Positions 38,016 to 48,324 of a DNA stretch of 48,586 nucleotides are shown piece after piece. Origin of the DNA: Hyphomicrobium sp. (lineage in GTDB: Bacteria > Pseudomonadota > Alphaproteobacteria > Rhizobiales > Hyphomicrobiaceae); the NCBI GenBank assembly GCA_002928395.1, contig PEQZ01000004.1, positions 1 through 48,586 of the forward strand, written 5' to 3'. Position numbers and translations under genes: made by a program. Below the pieces are notes generated by a model. It had not been told where the DNA came from. It saw only the letters and a list, made by a program, of their open reading frames with translations, and did not search any database. How positions within the stretch are numbered: position 1 is the first letter of the stretch; every line of letters starts with the position of its first letter.

Positions 38016-38400
38016 GATGCCCCCTACACGTCGATTGACATGCGACTTATCTGGCCACCGTCCGCGTCACAACGCTCAAGAAGCACTTCTGTGACAATTG
38101 CCGGGCGTAACCTGACCAGGGCGTCAGTCCCCCATGACCTGTCGCCGACCATGGAGACGCTGCACTGTGGCCTCGAACCGATTCGATTGGTGAAATCTTG
38201 CGGTCGAATGATGGCGAGGCGTTGACCGGCAAAAACCCGCCGCCACGGACCATCAGATTCTGCGGCACCATGATAGACGCCGAAGGATCAACGCGTTAAC
38301 ATCCGATCTGAACAGATCGCACAGTTGCCGGTCTCCTCGAGACCAGCGGTTGCCGCCATGTTCGTCAATTTTACCCCTGATGGAAACGGGAGTTGCACGC

Positions 38401-38976
38401 ATGCCGATGTTTCGCACTGCCCCTTGGCTTTGCCTTTCACTTGCCGCCACCCTCGTTTCACTCACCGCCGTGCCCGATCCAAGTCGGGCAGATGGCGATC
38501 CGCCAAAGCCGAAAATCGATTGCAGCAAGAAGGCCAACCAAACCAAGCCGCAATGCCGCCAGACCAGGCTCCTGCCATCCGGCCCGGCCATCGCAGCGAC
38601 CGCAAAATCGGGATCTGACGAAGTCTACTTCGCGGCCTACTCTCTCGCCCGTTCCGGCCAGTACCACGCGGCGATCGACGTGCTGAAGCTCGGCGATCAG
38701 ACTGACCCGCGGATTCTGACTTACACTGGTTTCGCAACCCGCAAACTCGGCCTCGTCGACGAAGCTCTCACGTACTATTCGCGCGCGCTGGCGATCGATC
38801 CGAACCACGTGCTCACCCGGGCTTATCTGGGTGAAGCCTTCCTCCAAAAGGGCGAACCGGCGCAGGCCCGCGCAGAGCTTGCCGAAATCGAACGGCGATG
38901 CAGCCGCGCCTGTGTCGAATACGTCGACCTTGCGATGCAGATCGAGGCCTATGATAAGGCCGTGCGGGGCGGGTAA
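38401..38976 (+). CDS. secreted TPR-repeat protein
   Basis: Signal peptide MPMFRTAPWLCLSLAATLVSLTAVPDPSRA; YYSRALAIDPNHVLTRAYLGEAFLQKGEPAQARAEL. Confidence 0.82.
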   Translation: MPMFRTAPWLCLSLAATLVSLTAVPDPSRADGDPPKPKIDCSKKANQTKPQCRQTRLLPSGPAIAATAKSGSDEVYFAAYSLARSGQYHAAIDVLKLGDQTDPRILTYTGFATRKLGLVDEALTYYSRALAIDPNHVLTRAYLGEAFLQKGEPAQARAELAEIERRCSRACVEYVDLAMQIEAYDKAVRGG

Positions 38977-39031
38977 GTCGACCCTTCGACAAGCCGCCGC
39001 GCCCGTCGACGACACTCGATCCGGAGACCAC

Positions 39032-39586
39032 ATGATTTCGAAAAGAGTGCTGATTTGTCGACGCAGTGGGCCGGCTGCCCTGTTAGTCGTGGCGGCAGTG
39101 CTTTCGCTGCCACTACTGATCGCGGCGGCTGCGGCCAAGGATACCGGGCCAATCGATCAGCGTTGTGACGGATTCGCCAAGGCAGGCCCCGAATGGACCC
39201 GCTGCGTCGAGAACCATGCGACGTCTGACAGTGAGTTGTTCTACGCAGGCTATTGGCTCGCCAAGTCCGGCGCCTATCGCGAGGCGCTGGCTCAACTGGA
39301 ACGTGTCGCCAATCCCGACCCTCGCGTTCTCACATACATCGGCTTCTCTTGGCGCAAGCTCGACGATTACGACCGAGCCCTCACATACTATGGGCGTGCG
39401 CTCGCGGCCGATCCCGATTTTTCGGTTGCGCGTGCTTACTTGGGCGAGGCCTACCTCGCGTTGGACGACCCAGCCCGGGCGCACGTCGAACTCGGGGAAA
39501 TCCGGTCTCGGTGTGGACCGGGTTGTATAGAATATGCCGAACTCGCCGGCCACATCCAAAGCTACAAGGCGCGCTCTAAACTTTAA
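39032..39586 (+). CDS. secreted TPR-repeat protein, paralog of preceding gene
   Basis: Hydrophobic leader (PAALLVVAAVLSLPLLIAAAAA); YYGRALAADPDFSVARAYLGEAYLALDDPARAHVELGEI. Confidence 0.82.
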   Translation: MISKRVLICRRSGPAALLVVAAVLSLPLLIAAAAAKDTGPIDQRCDGFAKAGPEWTRCVENHATSDSELFYAGYWLAKSGAYREALAQLERVANPDPRVLTYIGFSWRKLDDYDRALTYYGRALAADPDFSVARAYLGEAYLALDDPARAHVELGEIRSRCGPGCIEYAELAGHIQSYKARSKL

Positions 39587-39661
39587 ACTCACGTCCGTGG
39601 TGCATTGTCCCCCAGGGCGTGGCACCACGGCCTTGTCATTCGTCGAGTAGGACCAACCGCC

Positions 39662-41737
39662 ATGTCTCGTGTCGTCAGCCGCGTACCCGCAACTTTCATG
39701 GCGATTGCTGCTGTGCTTGGCGTCGTCGCATCGGCGCCGGCTTCGGCACAGACCGCAGGGACGACCGCCGCCAAGACGCCGGGAAGCGCGGCGGCACGCA
39801 CAGTCGCGGGTCCCAGCGCTCCCGCTGAAGCCGTCCCGACCGCGGTGATAGTCGCTGAGGATCCCACCTTCGCCTATCCCCTGAAACTGCGACTTTCCGA
39901 TCTAGAGGGCACCGCCAAGTCGCTGCTCGAACGCGACTTGGTGTCGAAACTGGCGTCCGCCTACGGCGAACGCGGCTTCCACCCGATGTGGGTCGACGGC
40001 AGAGGTTTGCTGCCGCGCGCCGTGGCGGTGATAGCTGAAATCGCGAAGGCGCAGGAGTGGGGCCTCGACAAAAGCGCTTTCCAGCTCCCGGCCGCCACCT
40101 TCAAATCGAGCGATGTGCACACTTTGGCCGGCGCGGAAGCACAGATTTCCTATGCAGTCGCAAAGTACGCGGCCCATGCCGGGGGTGGTCGCGTGGACCC
40201 GTCGCAGCTTTCCAAATGGCTCGACCAGAAGCCGCGTCTCGTTGATGTAAAGGCGCTGCTTTCGGAGATTTCGGGCGCCAACGATCCAGCCTCGATACTC
40301 ACCGCAATGCACCCGAAGCATCCTGGCTTCCGCAACCTCTTGAAAGCCTATCTCAAGCTGATTGATCCCGCGCCAGCCAAGCCCGAGACCGGCTTCGTGA
40401 CGTTGCCGCCGGGTCCGCGGATCGAACCCGGCACGCGCCATCCGGATGTCGCGATGGTGCGGCAGCGCCTCGGCATCCTTGCGACCGCCTATGAGGAGGA
40501 TCTCTATGACGACCGGCTAGCGGCGGCTGTCACGAAATACATGAAGATCGGCCGACGGGTGAAGCTGGCGATCGACGCGAAGGTTCGCGACGCACTCAAC
40601 AATCCGCCAGAGCTGTTGGCGAGAAAGGCCGACACGCCGACAGCCAAAAAACTACTGGTGAACCTCGAGCGTTGGCGCTGGCTTCCCAATGACCTCGGAG
40701 AGCTGCACATCTGGAACAGCCTGACCGAGTTCGAAACCCGCGTGACCAAGTCTGGCGACGTGATCCACGCCGAGCGGATCATCATCGGCAAGGCAGAAAC
40801 CCAGACCCCGATCTTTTCCGACCGAATGGAGTACCTCGTATTTCAACCGGAATGGGGCGTACCCAACAGCATAAAGGTCAAGCAGCTGCTTCCCGCTCTA
40901 CAAGAGGGCAATGATGGCATTCTCGATGAGCGCGGCATGAAGATCATCATCAACGGCAAGGAAAAAGAGCCCGGCGACTACAATTGGGACCAGACCGACA
41001 TCCGATATGTGCCGGTCTACCAGCAGCCCGGACCAGACAACCCGCTCGGCCAAGTCAAGTTCATGTTCCCGAACAAGCATGACGTCTACATGCACGACAC
41101 GCCGACCAAGAACCTGTTCGACGACCGCAAGCGCACCTACAGCCATGGCTGCATCCGGGTCCGCAACCCGCGCAAGTTGGCCGAGTTGATCATGGGGCTC
41201 GATCAGGGCTGGGGCGCTTCTGAAGTCGGCAATGTACTCGGCCGGAATTCCAAACCTTCCAACCGGATCGAGCTCACACGGCCGATCCCGGTGCACAACA
41301 CCTACTTTACCGCCTTTGCCGACGAAGAAGGTAAGGTGAGAACGGTGCCTGACATCTATAGTCATGATCAGCGCATTTCAGACGCACTCGATGGCGTTCC
41401 CATTGCAGTCATTGCCGAGCGCGACCCGGCGCTCGTGCTCGAGCGCGAACTTGAAGAAATTGCGCCTACTGGAAAGTCCAACGTCGCCATACTCGAAAAG
41501 ACAGACAGGCAAAAAGCGGCAGATCGGGCCCGTCGGTATTCCAACAATTACGACGAGGCGTCGCGTCGAAACGGGGCCTACGGACGGCCGAATTTCTCGG
41601 GCTACAGCGGGGTAGGCGCGTACTATGTGCCGCCACCGCCAAAGCCGACGTATTACTACAAGCCCTCCGGCGGCTCAGGCAGCAGTGGCTGGCGCGCCCC
41701 GTCATCGATGACAGAGGCGATCGTCGGCCGTCGCTGA
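39662..41737 (+). CDS. L,D-transpeptidase (YcbB/YkuD type)
   Basis: Catalytic HDVYMHDTPTKNLFDDRKRTYSHGCIRVRNP motif; signal peptide; peptidoglycan-binding-like region. Confidence 0.92.
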   Translation: MSRVVSRVPATFMAIAAVLGVVASAPASAQTAGTTAAKTPGSAAARTVAGPSAPAEAVPTAVIVAEDPTFAYPLKLRLSDLEGTAKSLLERDLVSKLASAYGERGFHPMWVDGRGLLPRAVAVIAEIAKAQEWGLDKSAFQLPAATFKSSDVHTLAGAEAQISYAVAKYAAHAGGGRVDPSQLSKWLDQKPRLVDVKALLSEISGANDPASILTAMHPKHPGFRNLLKAYLKLIDPAPAKPETGFVTLPPGPRIEPGTRHPDVAMVRQRLGILATAYEEDLYDDRLAAAVTKYMKIGRRVKLAIDAKVRDALNNPPELLARKADTPTAKKLLVNLERWRWLPNDLGELHIWNSLTEFETRVTKSGDVIHAERIIIGKAETQTPIFSDRMEYLVFQPEWGVPNSIKVKQLLPALQEGNDGILDERGMKIIINGKEKEPGDYNWDQTDIRYVPVYQQPGPDNPLGQVKFMFPNKHDVYMHDTPTKNLFDDRKRTYSHGCIRVRNPRKLAELIMGLDQGWGASEVGNVLGRNSKPSNRIELTRPIPVHNTYFTAFADEEGKVRTVPDIYSHDQRISDALDGVPIAVIAERDPALVLERELEEIAPTGKSNVAILEKTDRQKAADRARRYSNNYDEASRRNGAYGRPNFSGYSGVGAYYVPPPPKPTYYYKPSGGSGSSGWRAPSSMTEAIVGRR

Positions 41738-41888
41738 GAAGCCAGGATCGTTCGATTGCGTGTGGGGGCGCTCGATGCGTAAACGTCATCGGCGCCCATT
41801 TTCCTTGTTCCGTTTAACGCGGAATAGGGGGTGGGATCGCCCCATTCCGAATTCAGGGTCGGCACGGGAAGCAACCGCCGAACCAATA

Positions 41889-44273
41889 TCACTCCGTGCG
41901 CCGCTGCGGCAACGCAGCTGACCACAACCTGACGATGCCGTCATCGCCAGCTGCAGCGACCCGCTGGCCGTCGGGGGAAAACGCGACTGCTTTCACAGAA
42001 CCGGAACGGGCGATCAACGTGCGTGCTGTCCGTCCACGCTTGAAATCCCAAAGCCGAACGGTGCCGTCGTCTCCAGCGGATGCCAGCGCCTCTCCGGAAG
42101 GCGAGAACGCCAAACCGGTGACGCGGCCCTTGTGGCCGGTGAGCGTGCGGAACAGGCGGTTCGATGACGTGGACCACAGCTTGATGCTGCCATCAAGGCA
42201 CGCAGCCGCCAGCATCTTGCCGTCGGGCGAAAACGCCAGGGCGGTTACAAAATCCTTGTGCCCGCGATAGGTCCGTTCGAGATCGAGCGTTTCGAGATTC
42301 CACAGTTTAACGGTTCTGTCGGCGCTGCCCGATGCCAACAGCCGGCCCTTTGGCGCGTAGGCCACGGCTTGGGCGGCGCTCTCGTGTCCTTCGAAGACGT
42401 GCAAAGGGCCTGCCTTGGTGTTCGCGTCCCAAAGCGCGACCTTCCAGTCGTGCGAAGACGCCGCGAACCTGTTCGTCTCGCCCGTGAACGTCACCGCCCA
42501 GATGTTGGCTTCGTTGCGTTTGAAGCTCTGGGGCTTGTCGCCGCGATCCAAATCCCACAGCATCACGCGTCCGTCGGCATGGCCGGTGAGCGCGCGGGTG
42601 CCGTTGAGCGCGATCGCCGTGGCCGGACCATCTTCTAAGCTGAACGATCGCGACAGACCACCTGAAGCCGCACTCCATATCTTGAGTGTGCCGTCGTCGC
42701 CTGTGGTCACGATCGAGCGGCCATCGTCGGTGTAGGCCACAGTGCCCACGGCGCCGCGGTGCCCTTTGAGTTCGCCGATCGGAACAACGGCCTCGGATAT
42801 GGACCCTGTCTGCGTGGTGTCCGTTTGGGTCGAGCCCGACGAGTTCGAGATCGCTTTCGAGGCGCCGTTCTTGGCGGATCCTGTGGTGCGCAATCGGCCC
42901 GCGTCGGTTTCAAACCTCGGCACTTTATCCTGCATGGCGACCGCGGCACTCGCAATTCCGGCACCGATGACGAGCTTGAACAACAGCGGTCGCATCCGCG
43001 GTGCCGACCACGATCGAGATGGCCGTGGTGGCGGACGCCGCTCCTGCGCCGCCGCGGGCTGGGCCACGGGCGCAGCCATGGCGATGGCCTTCGCCGGCGA
43101 GCTGGCCGCCGCCTTTTTTGCGTTGCCCTGCCCTTTGATCAGCGCGCGCGGCACCCCAGGCGGATCGACTTTCTCAGTCTCCTGCAAAGGCGTCCTCGGC
43201 TCAGACCGTGCCTCGGCTTTAGCAGCAGCGGCACCATCCTCCGCCGCCGGGCGCTTCAGCCTCTCGACGAAGTCGAGCAGCCCGCCTTGTGGGCCGGGCA
43301 CGTCTGGCAGTGGCTGTGTGCCTATGGGCGCGGGAACGAGCAGGTCCTGCTCGTCCTTCTGGTTGCGGGCGCGCGAAAGCCAACCGGGCTTGGGTGGCTC
43401 CGGTGCCAGCAGATCACCGCGCCACGCCGCGACCGACTGCGGCCGCTGGCCGATGTTGAGCGTCAGCGCTTTGTCGATGGCACGCAGGAACCCAGGCCGA
43501 TAGGAGCTGAGCGCGGCATCGCGCGCCGGGATCAGATCATCCTTGACCATTCGCGAGGGCGAGTCGGGCGGCCGCTTTCCTGTCACGGCATGATAGAGCG
43601 TGGCGGCGAGCGCGTAGATGTCGGTCCAGGGGCCCTGCTGGCTCGATCGCTCCGCATACTGTTCGTAGGGGCTGTAACCGGGCTTTACCAAGGCTGACAC
43701 GGTCTTGGAATGGGCCGCGATCTCACCGCGTGCTGACCCGAAATCGATCAGAACTGGTTCGCCGTTCTTGCGGATGATGATATTGTCCGGAGCAATGTCG
43801 CGATGCAGGTAGTCGGACTTGTGGACGAGTTCGAGCGCTTCGAGAAGCGGCTCGACGATGCGATCGAGTTCGTTCTGGCGCGGCGCTCGACCAAGGCCCT
43901 TCAGCCAACCCTTGAGGCTCTGGCCCTCCTCGAAATGCAGCACCATGTAGCCGGTATTGTTCGACCGGAAGTAGCGGTAGACGCGGACGATGTTGGGATG
44001 GCTGAATCTCGCGAGCGTCTGCGCTTCCTCGATGAAGCGGTCGAGGCCCCAGCGGTAGTCGCCAGCGCAGTCCTGGGATCGCGGCGCGGCGTCGCGCTCG
44101 TTCGTGCGAGCGGCAAAGTCGGACGGGAAGTATTCCTTGATAGTCACGGCGCGGGCCAGCGCGATCTCGTCGGCGAGGTAGGTGATGCCGAATCCGCCAG
44201 CGCCCAAAACCCGCTCTATGCGGTAGTCGCCGACAAGCTCGGTTCCCGCTGGCAGCGCAATGAGGTTCGTCAT
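41889..44273 (-). CDS. serine/threonine protein kinase with TM segment and C-terminal WD40 repeats
   Basis: GAGGFGITYLA, VTIKEYFP, HRDIAPDNIII, LIDFGSAR; repeated GHxxxVxxxAFSPDGxxLAxxxxDGxxxLW. Confidence 0.93.
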   Translation of the reverse strand: MTNLIALPAGTELVGDYRIERVLGAGGFGITYLADEIALARAVTIKEYFPSDFAARTNERDAAPRSQDCAGDYRWGLDRFIEEAQTLARFSHPNIVRVYRYFRSNNTGYMVLHFEEGQSLKGWLKGLGRAPRQNELDRIVEPLLEALELVHKSDYLHRDIAPDNIIIRKNGEPVLIDFGSARGEIAAHSKTVSALVKPGYSPYEQYAERSSQQGPWTDIYALAATLYHAVTGKRPPDSPSRMVKDDLIPARDAALSSYRPGFLRAIDKALTLNIGQRPQSVAAWRGDLLAPEPPKPGWLSRARNQKDEQDLLVPAPIGTQPLPDVPGPQGGLLDFVERLKRPAAEDGAAAAKAEARSEPRTPLQETEKVDPPGVPRALIKGQGNAKKAAASSPAKAIAMAAPVAQPAAAQERRPPPRPSRSWSAPRMRPLLFKLVIGAGIASAAVAMQDKVPRFETDAGRLRTTGSAKNGASKAISNSSGSTQTDTTQTGSISEAVVPIGELKGHRGAVGTVAYTDDGRSIVTTGDDGTLKIWSAASGGLSRSFSLEDGPATAIALNGTRALTGHADGRVMLWDLDRGDKPQSFKRNEANIWAVTFTGETNRFAASSHDWKVALWDANTKAGPLHVFEGHESAAQAVAYAPKGRLLASGSADRTVKLWNLETLDLERTYRGHKDFVTALAFSPDGKMLAAACLDGSIKLWSTSSNRLFRTLTGHKGRVTGLAFSPSGEALASAGDDGTVRLWDFKRGRTARTLIARSGSVKAVAFSPDGQRVAAAGDDGIVRLWSAALPQRRTE

Positions 44274-44435
44274 GCCCCTCTAGCCCACTCCCGTTCCGGA
44301 TCCTGCTCTGCCGACCCAGCGCCAGTGATCCGCGTGTTTGTCGCCCGGCAGCTCCCGTGGCCGAATGCGAAAGTCGAATCTTTAAAACGAGATCGAGCTT
44401 ATCACGTAGGATTGTGGCGGCGGCGCGGGCAATGA

Positions 44436-45248
44436 ATGCGCAATGAACAAATCGTCGGCGCGCCAACTTGCGGCCATGGTACTGCCGCGAAGCGTTTCGA
44501 GAGTGCTGGCGGAGACGATAAGGGGCCAGTGATGCGACGGCATGGGTATGGAACGTGGAGTATCCTGTGGGGGGCTGTTGGGCTGGCTGCGTCCGGCGCC
44601 GGCGTGTTGTGCTCGGCCACAGCCGCTGAAAACCTCATTGGACCAACGCCACTTACCGCAGCCGCCGGTGATTTGTCGGATATTGTTGACGCGATCGCTG
44701 CCACTGTCGAACAGGCTATGATGCTCGGGAAGCAGGGCCAAGCTTGGGCCTACCTCATCCATGAGAAGGCGCCCGCGCTGGCCATGGGGCTTGCGGCCAT
44801 GCTGGTGCTTCTGCCGTTGACAGTCATCGGGCTCATCGCAAGGCGCTTGCGCTACTCGGAGATGACGCTCGCACACCGGCGCCGCCGCGCTGCTGATGGC
44901 ACATCGGCCCATTGCGAAGACACCGCGAGGACTGGGTTCGGCAGACCGGCGGACGCCTGGGTCGAATTCGCGGGCCCGCTCAGCGGACGCCATTGGATCG
45001 GCCGCCGCATGGTCTGTATAGGCCGCGATGAAGACAACGAAATCCAATTGCCCATCGGCACCGTGCATCGGCACCATGCCGTGATCCATCATACCGGCGA
45101 CTCCGAGTTCATTATCAAAGATCTCTCGAGCGCGGATGGCAACGGCGTGATGGTGAACGGGCGGCGCGTCGGCGAGGCGAGGCTCCGGAACGGCGACAAG
45201 GTCGCGCTCGGCGAGGCGATGATGACATTTCATTTGAAAACGGCGTGA
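44436..45248 (+). CDS. membrane-anchored FHA-domain protein
   Basis: TM segment MGLAAMLVLLPLTVIGLIA; C-terminal FHA (MVCIGRDEDNEIQLPIGTVHRHHAVIHHT...GVMVNGRRVGEARLRNGDKVALGEAMMTFHL); alternative start 44532. Confidence 0.82.
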   Translation: MRNEQIVGAPTCGHGTAAKRFESAGGDDKGPVMRRHGYGTWSILWGAVGLAASGAGVLCSATAAENLIGPTPLTAAAGDLSDIVDAIAATVEQAMMLGKQGQAWAYLIHEKAPALAMGLAAMLVLLPLTVIGLIARRLRYSEMTLAHRRRRAADGTSAHCEDTARTGFGRPADAWVEFAGPLSGRHWIGRRMVCIGRDEDNEIQLPIGTVHRHHAVIHHTGDSEFIIKDLSSADGNGVMVNGRRVGEARLRNGDKVALGEAMMTFHLKTA

Positions 45249-45347
45249 CGCGAACCACACGCGCGTTGAAGCCCGGAACGTTGCAGGAAATTGATCGGGG
45301 CAGTGGTTGTAGCAGTAGCGGTGACAGCGGCAGTGGAGAACGTGCAA

Positions 45348-46205
45348 ATGGCGCAAGGTTCAGGTGGGCAGTCCGGTTCGCGATCGAGCGGGTTTCTTGG
45401 TTCGTTGAAGGATGCCCTGGTCGCGGCAAGCCGTGACGACCATCTTTCGGCTAAGGCAATCGATCCGGCCGCAGGAACGGCGCGCCCGTCGCCTCGAGAG
45501 TCCGGCCCGGCAATGAGCCCGCCGCCGGTTCCGCAGAAACCCGTCGCAGACGCCATGGCGAGCGACACGCGAAAATCAGACCCGGAGGCTACCCAACCCA
45601 TGCGCAAAGATGTTCCCGTGACGCCGTCGGCAGCCGATGCCGCCCGTGATGTGAAGGCCCAGGCTTCGCTGAAGGACGCCTCACTCAAGGCGGTCGATCG
45701 TACTCCTGAGCGGCATTTGGAGACGAATGCCGCCCCGACCACGCGCGTGCTGAGGGCGGCCGCGGAAAAGCCGGCCGAAGACCCAGCCAAGACCCAGCTC
45801 GTTCGGGGACGCCAGGCGCTCAAGCGCGGCGAGTTCGCACTCGATCCGGTGGTTGGATGGCTCGTTGTCGTCGGTGGGCCAGGGCTCGGCTCCTACCGTC
45901 CGGTATTCGAAGGCAACAACACCGTCGGCCGTGCCCCCACCAATCGCGTGGCACTCGATTTCGGCGACGCCGCGATTTCGTCGGAAGAGCAGGCCTATAT
46001 TCGCTACGATGCGGCCGACCGTTCGTTTCTGTTCGTGCCCAATATGTCGAAGACCAACGTGGTGTCGGTCAACGACAAGCGCCCCACCGGAGCGGTGGTG
46101 CTCGAAAACATGGATGTGATCGTGATGGGTCGCACTCAGCTCGTGTTCGTGCCATTCTGCGGGCCGGAATTCGATTGGTCAGAGATTGCTGAAAACAAGG
46201 CCTGA
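45348..46205 (+). CDS. FHA-like domain protein
   Basis: C-terminal NTVGRAPTNRVALDFGDAAISSEEQAYIRYD...NVVSVNDKRPTGAVVLENMDVIVMGRTQLVFVPF; Ala/Pro-rich N-terminus; stop overlaps next start (TGATG). Confidence 0.72.
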   Translation: MAQGSGGQSGSRSSGFLGSLKDALVAASRDDHLSAKAIDPAAGTARPSPRESGPAMSPPPVPQKPVADAMASDTRKSDPEATQPMRKDVPVTPSAADAARDVKAQASLKDASLKAVDRTPERHLETNAAPTTRVLRAAAEKPAEDPAKTQLVRGRQALKRGEFALDPVVGWLVVVGGPGLGSYRPVFEGNNTVGRAPTNRVALDFGDAAISSEEQAYIRYDAADRSFLFVPNMSKTNVVSVNDKRPTGAVVLENMDVIVMGRTQLVFVPFCGPEFDWSEIAENKA

Positions 46206-47011
46206 TGCGCGCATTCGATCATGCCTGCCACGCCACCAAGGGCGCCAGGAACTATCAAGAAGACACGGCACTGGTCTGGTCGAGCGGCGTTCGGGGTGGA
46301 AGCGATCCGTTCGCGCCTCGCCCGGATGGCACGCTTGCGGTCAACGGCAACGTGATCGCGGTGCTTGCCGACGGCATGGGCGGGCACGCTGGCGGAGCGC
46401 TGGCCAGCAGAATGGCGTGCGAACGGTTCATTGCGGCCTATGCGGACCGCGACGGCGGCACCACGCAGGAGCGCCTCATCGACGCGCTGGCGGCGGCCAA
46501 TGTGGCGATCGCAGAAAAGGTCGAGGCCGATCCGCTGTTGAGCGGCATGGGTTCGACGCTGGTCGGCGTGGTGTTCTCGGATGCCGGCGTCGAATGGGTC
46601 AGCGTCGGCGACAGCCCACTGTTGCTGTACAGGCGGGGTGAGATCGCGCTTTTGAACGAAGACCACTCGCTCGCCCCCGAGCTAGACCAGTTGGCGGCAG
46701 CTGGCGTCATGACGGTGGAGGATGCCCGCCGCGACCCGCGCCGCCACATGCTGCGCTCAGCTGTCACCGGCGACGAGCTGGATCTGGTGGACATCTCGCG
46801 CCACCCTCTGGTCATCGAGCCGGGCGACTACGTGATCCTCGCCAGCGACGGATTGCACACGCTCGAGACCGGCGAGATCGAACGCATCATAACGGCGTTT
46901 GCAGCCGATGGCTGCGAGGCTGTCGCGCGCGCACTGATCCGCGAAGTCGAGGCCATGCGCGACCCGCATCAGGACAACACGACTGTCGTCGCGGTCCGCG
47001 CTCGGGAATAG
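46205..47011 (+). CDS. PP2C-family protein serine/threonine phosphatase
   Basis: NYQEDTALVW, VLADGMGGHAGGALAS, GSTLVGVVFSDAGVEWVSVGDSPLLLYR, ASDGLHTL, DNTTVVAV. Confidence 0.92.
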   Translation: MRAFDHACHATKGARNYQEDTALVWSSGVRGGSDPFAPRPDGTLAVNGNVIAVLADGMGGHAGGALASRMACERFIAAYADRDGGTTQERLIDALAAANVAIAEKVEADPLLSGMGSTLVGVVFSDAGVEWVSVGDSPLLLYRRGEIALLNEDHSLAPELDQLAAAGVMTVEDARRDPRRHMLRSAVTGDELDLVDISRHPLVIEPGDYVILASDGLHTLETGEIERIITAFAADGCEAVARALIREVEAMRDPHQDNTTVVAVRARE

Positions 47012-47067
47012 TCGCGTCGTCGCAGCACGCGAACCGACGTCGCAACTGATGCGCGCGGCACGGTTGT

Positions 47068-48324
47068 TCAAGCCTGCTGCTTGCTCCCGCCTGGATGATC
47101 CTCGACAATGACCGAGACATGATGTCGTGCCACGGCCGCGCGTATGCGACCCGCCACCTCTGGTGCGATCAACTCGAGCCGCTTGAAGTCTTCTTTGTAG
47201 AGCTTCAGGAGTCGGCAGCGACCGGCCGTCAAATAGGTGGCTGTGTGCTGGTCACCCTCGAGCATGCCGATGCCGCCGAACACCTCGCCCGAGCGGTAGC
47301 TGTGCACCGACGCAGCATTGCGCCGCCGGACGTGGCCGGAGGCGATGAAGTAGATCGCATTTCCCGCTGCACCCTCGGCGATCACCTCGACGTTGGGTGG
47401 AAGATTGTGGGCATGGAACAGCGGCAGCACGGTTGCGGCATCGCGGGCGTCGAGTTCGGCCAAGAGCGGGATCTTCGACATCATGGACCAGTTGACGACG
47501 AAGTCGCGCCGGTTCGCTTCCTGCGCAAAGCCGGTGGAGATAATGGCGACCGGCAGCGCCAGGATGCAGAGCCCGATGACCATCACGATGGCACCGAACA
47601 GCTTTCCGAGTGGCGTTTGCGGCGTCACGTCGCCGTAGCCGACCGTCGTCAGCGTCGCGACCGCCCACCATGCGGCCTCAGGTATCGAGCCGAACTTGTC
47701 GGGCTGTGCCTCGGCCTCCAAATAGTGGATGCCGGTCGACGCGAACAGAACCGCCGCCGCGAGCAGCAGCGCGGCGCCAGACAATGCACGTTGCTCGTTC
47801 GAAATGACCCTGATCAGCGTGTGCATGGCAGGCGAGTAGCGGGACAGCTTCAAAAGGCGTAACAACCTGAGTACGCGCAGCACCCTTAGATCGATGGCGA
47901 ACATCTGCCCAAGGTAGAACGGCAATACCGCCGCAAGATCGATGAGCTGGGCCGGGCGCCGGGCGAAGCGCCACCGTGCGGAGAGCGCCGACAACCGCTT
48001 CAGGTAAGGGACTTCCACGGCGATCCACAACCGCGCCAGGTACTCGATCGTGAACACCACGACCGAGAACAGCTCGAAGGCGTGGAACTCTGCGCCATAT
48101 GCGGCGCGAAGCCTGGGTACTGATTCGGCAACGAACGCCGCGATGTTGAGGCAGATCAGTAGTACCAAGGCACTGTCGAAGATGTGGCTGGCGCGGTCCT
48201 CGCCATGGCCCAACTCCACAACCTCATAAGTGCGCCGACGTGCACGTTTGATCCAGCTCATCGGCGCCGGATTGGCATCCGACAGGTCCTGGCTAGGCCG
48301 TTCGTTCGGCGTTCCGTGGGTCAC
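47068..48324 (-). CDS. voltage/cyclic-nucleotide-gated K+ channel-like protein
   Basis: S4-like VLRVLRLLRLLKLSRYSPAMHTLIRV, selectivity filter TLTTVGYGDVTPQ, C-terminal cNMP-binding domain (YFIASGHVRRRN...GEVFGGIGMLEGDQHTATYLTAGRCRLLKLYKEDF). Confidence 0.9.
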   Translation of the reverse strand: MTHGTPNERPSQDLSDANPAPMSWIKRARRRTYEVVELGHGEDRASHIFDSALVLLICLNIAAFVAESVPRLRAAYGAEFHAFELFSVVVFTIEYLARLWIAVEVPYLKRLSALSARWRFARRPAQLIDLAAVLPFYLGQMFAIDLRVLRVLRLLRLLKLSRYSPAMHTLIRVISNEQRALSGAALLLAAAVLFASTGIHYLEAEAQPDKFGSIPEAAWWAVATLTTVGYGDVTPQTPLGKLFGAIVMVIGLCILALPVAIISTGFAQEANRRDFVVNWSMMSKIPLLAELDARDAATVLPLFHAHNLPPNVEVIAEGAAGNAIYFIASGHVRRRNAASVHSYRSGEVFGGIGMLEGDQHTATYLTAGRCRLLKLYKEDFKRLELIAPEVAGRIRAAVARHHVSVIVEDHPGGSKQQA

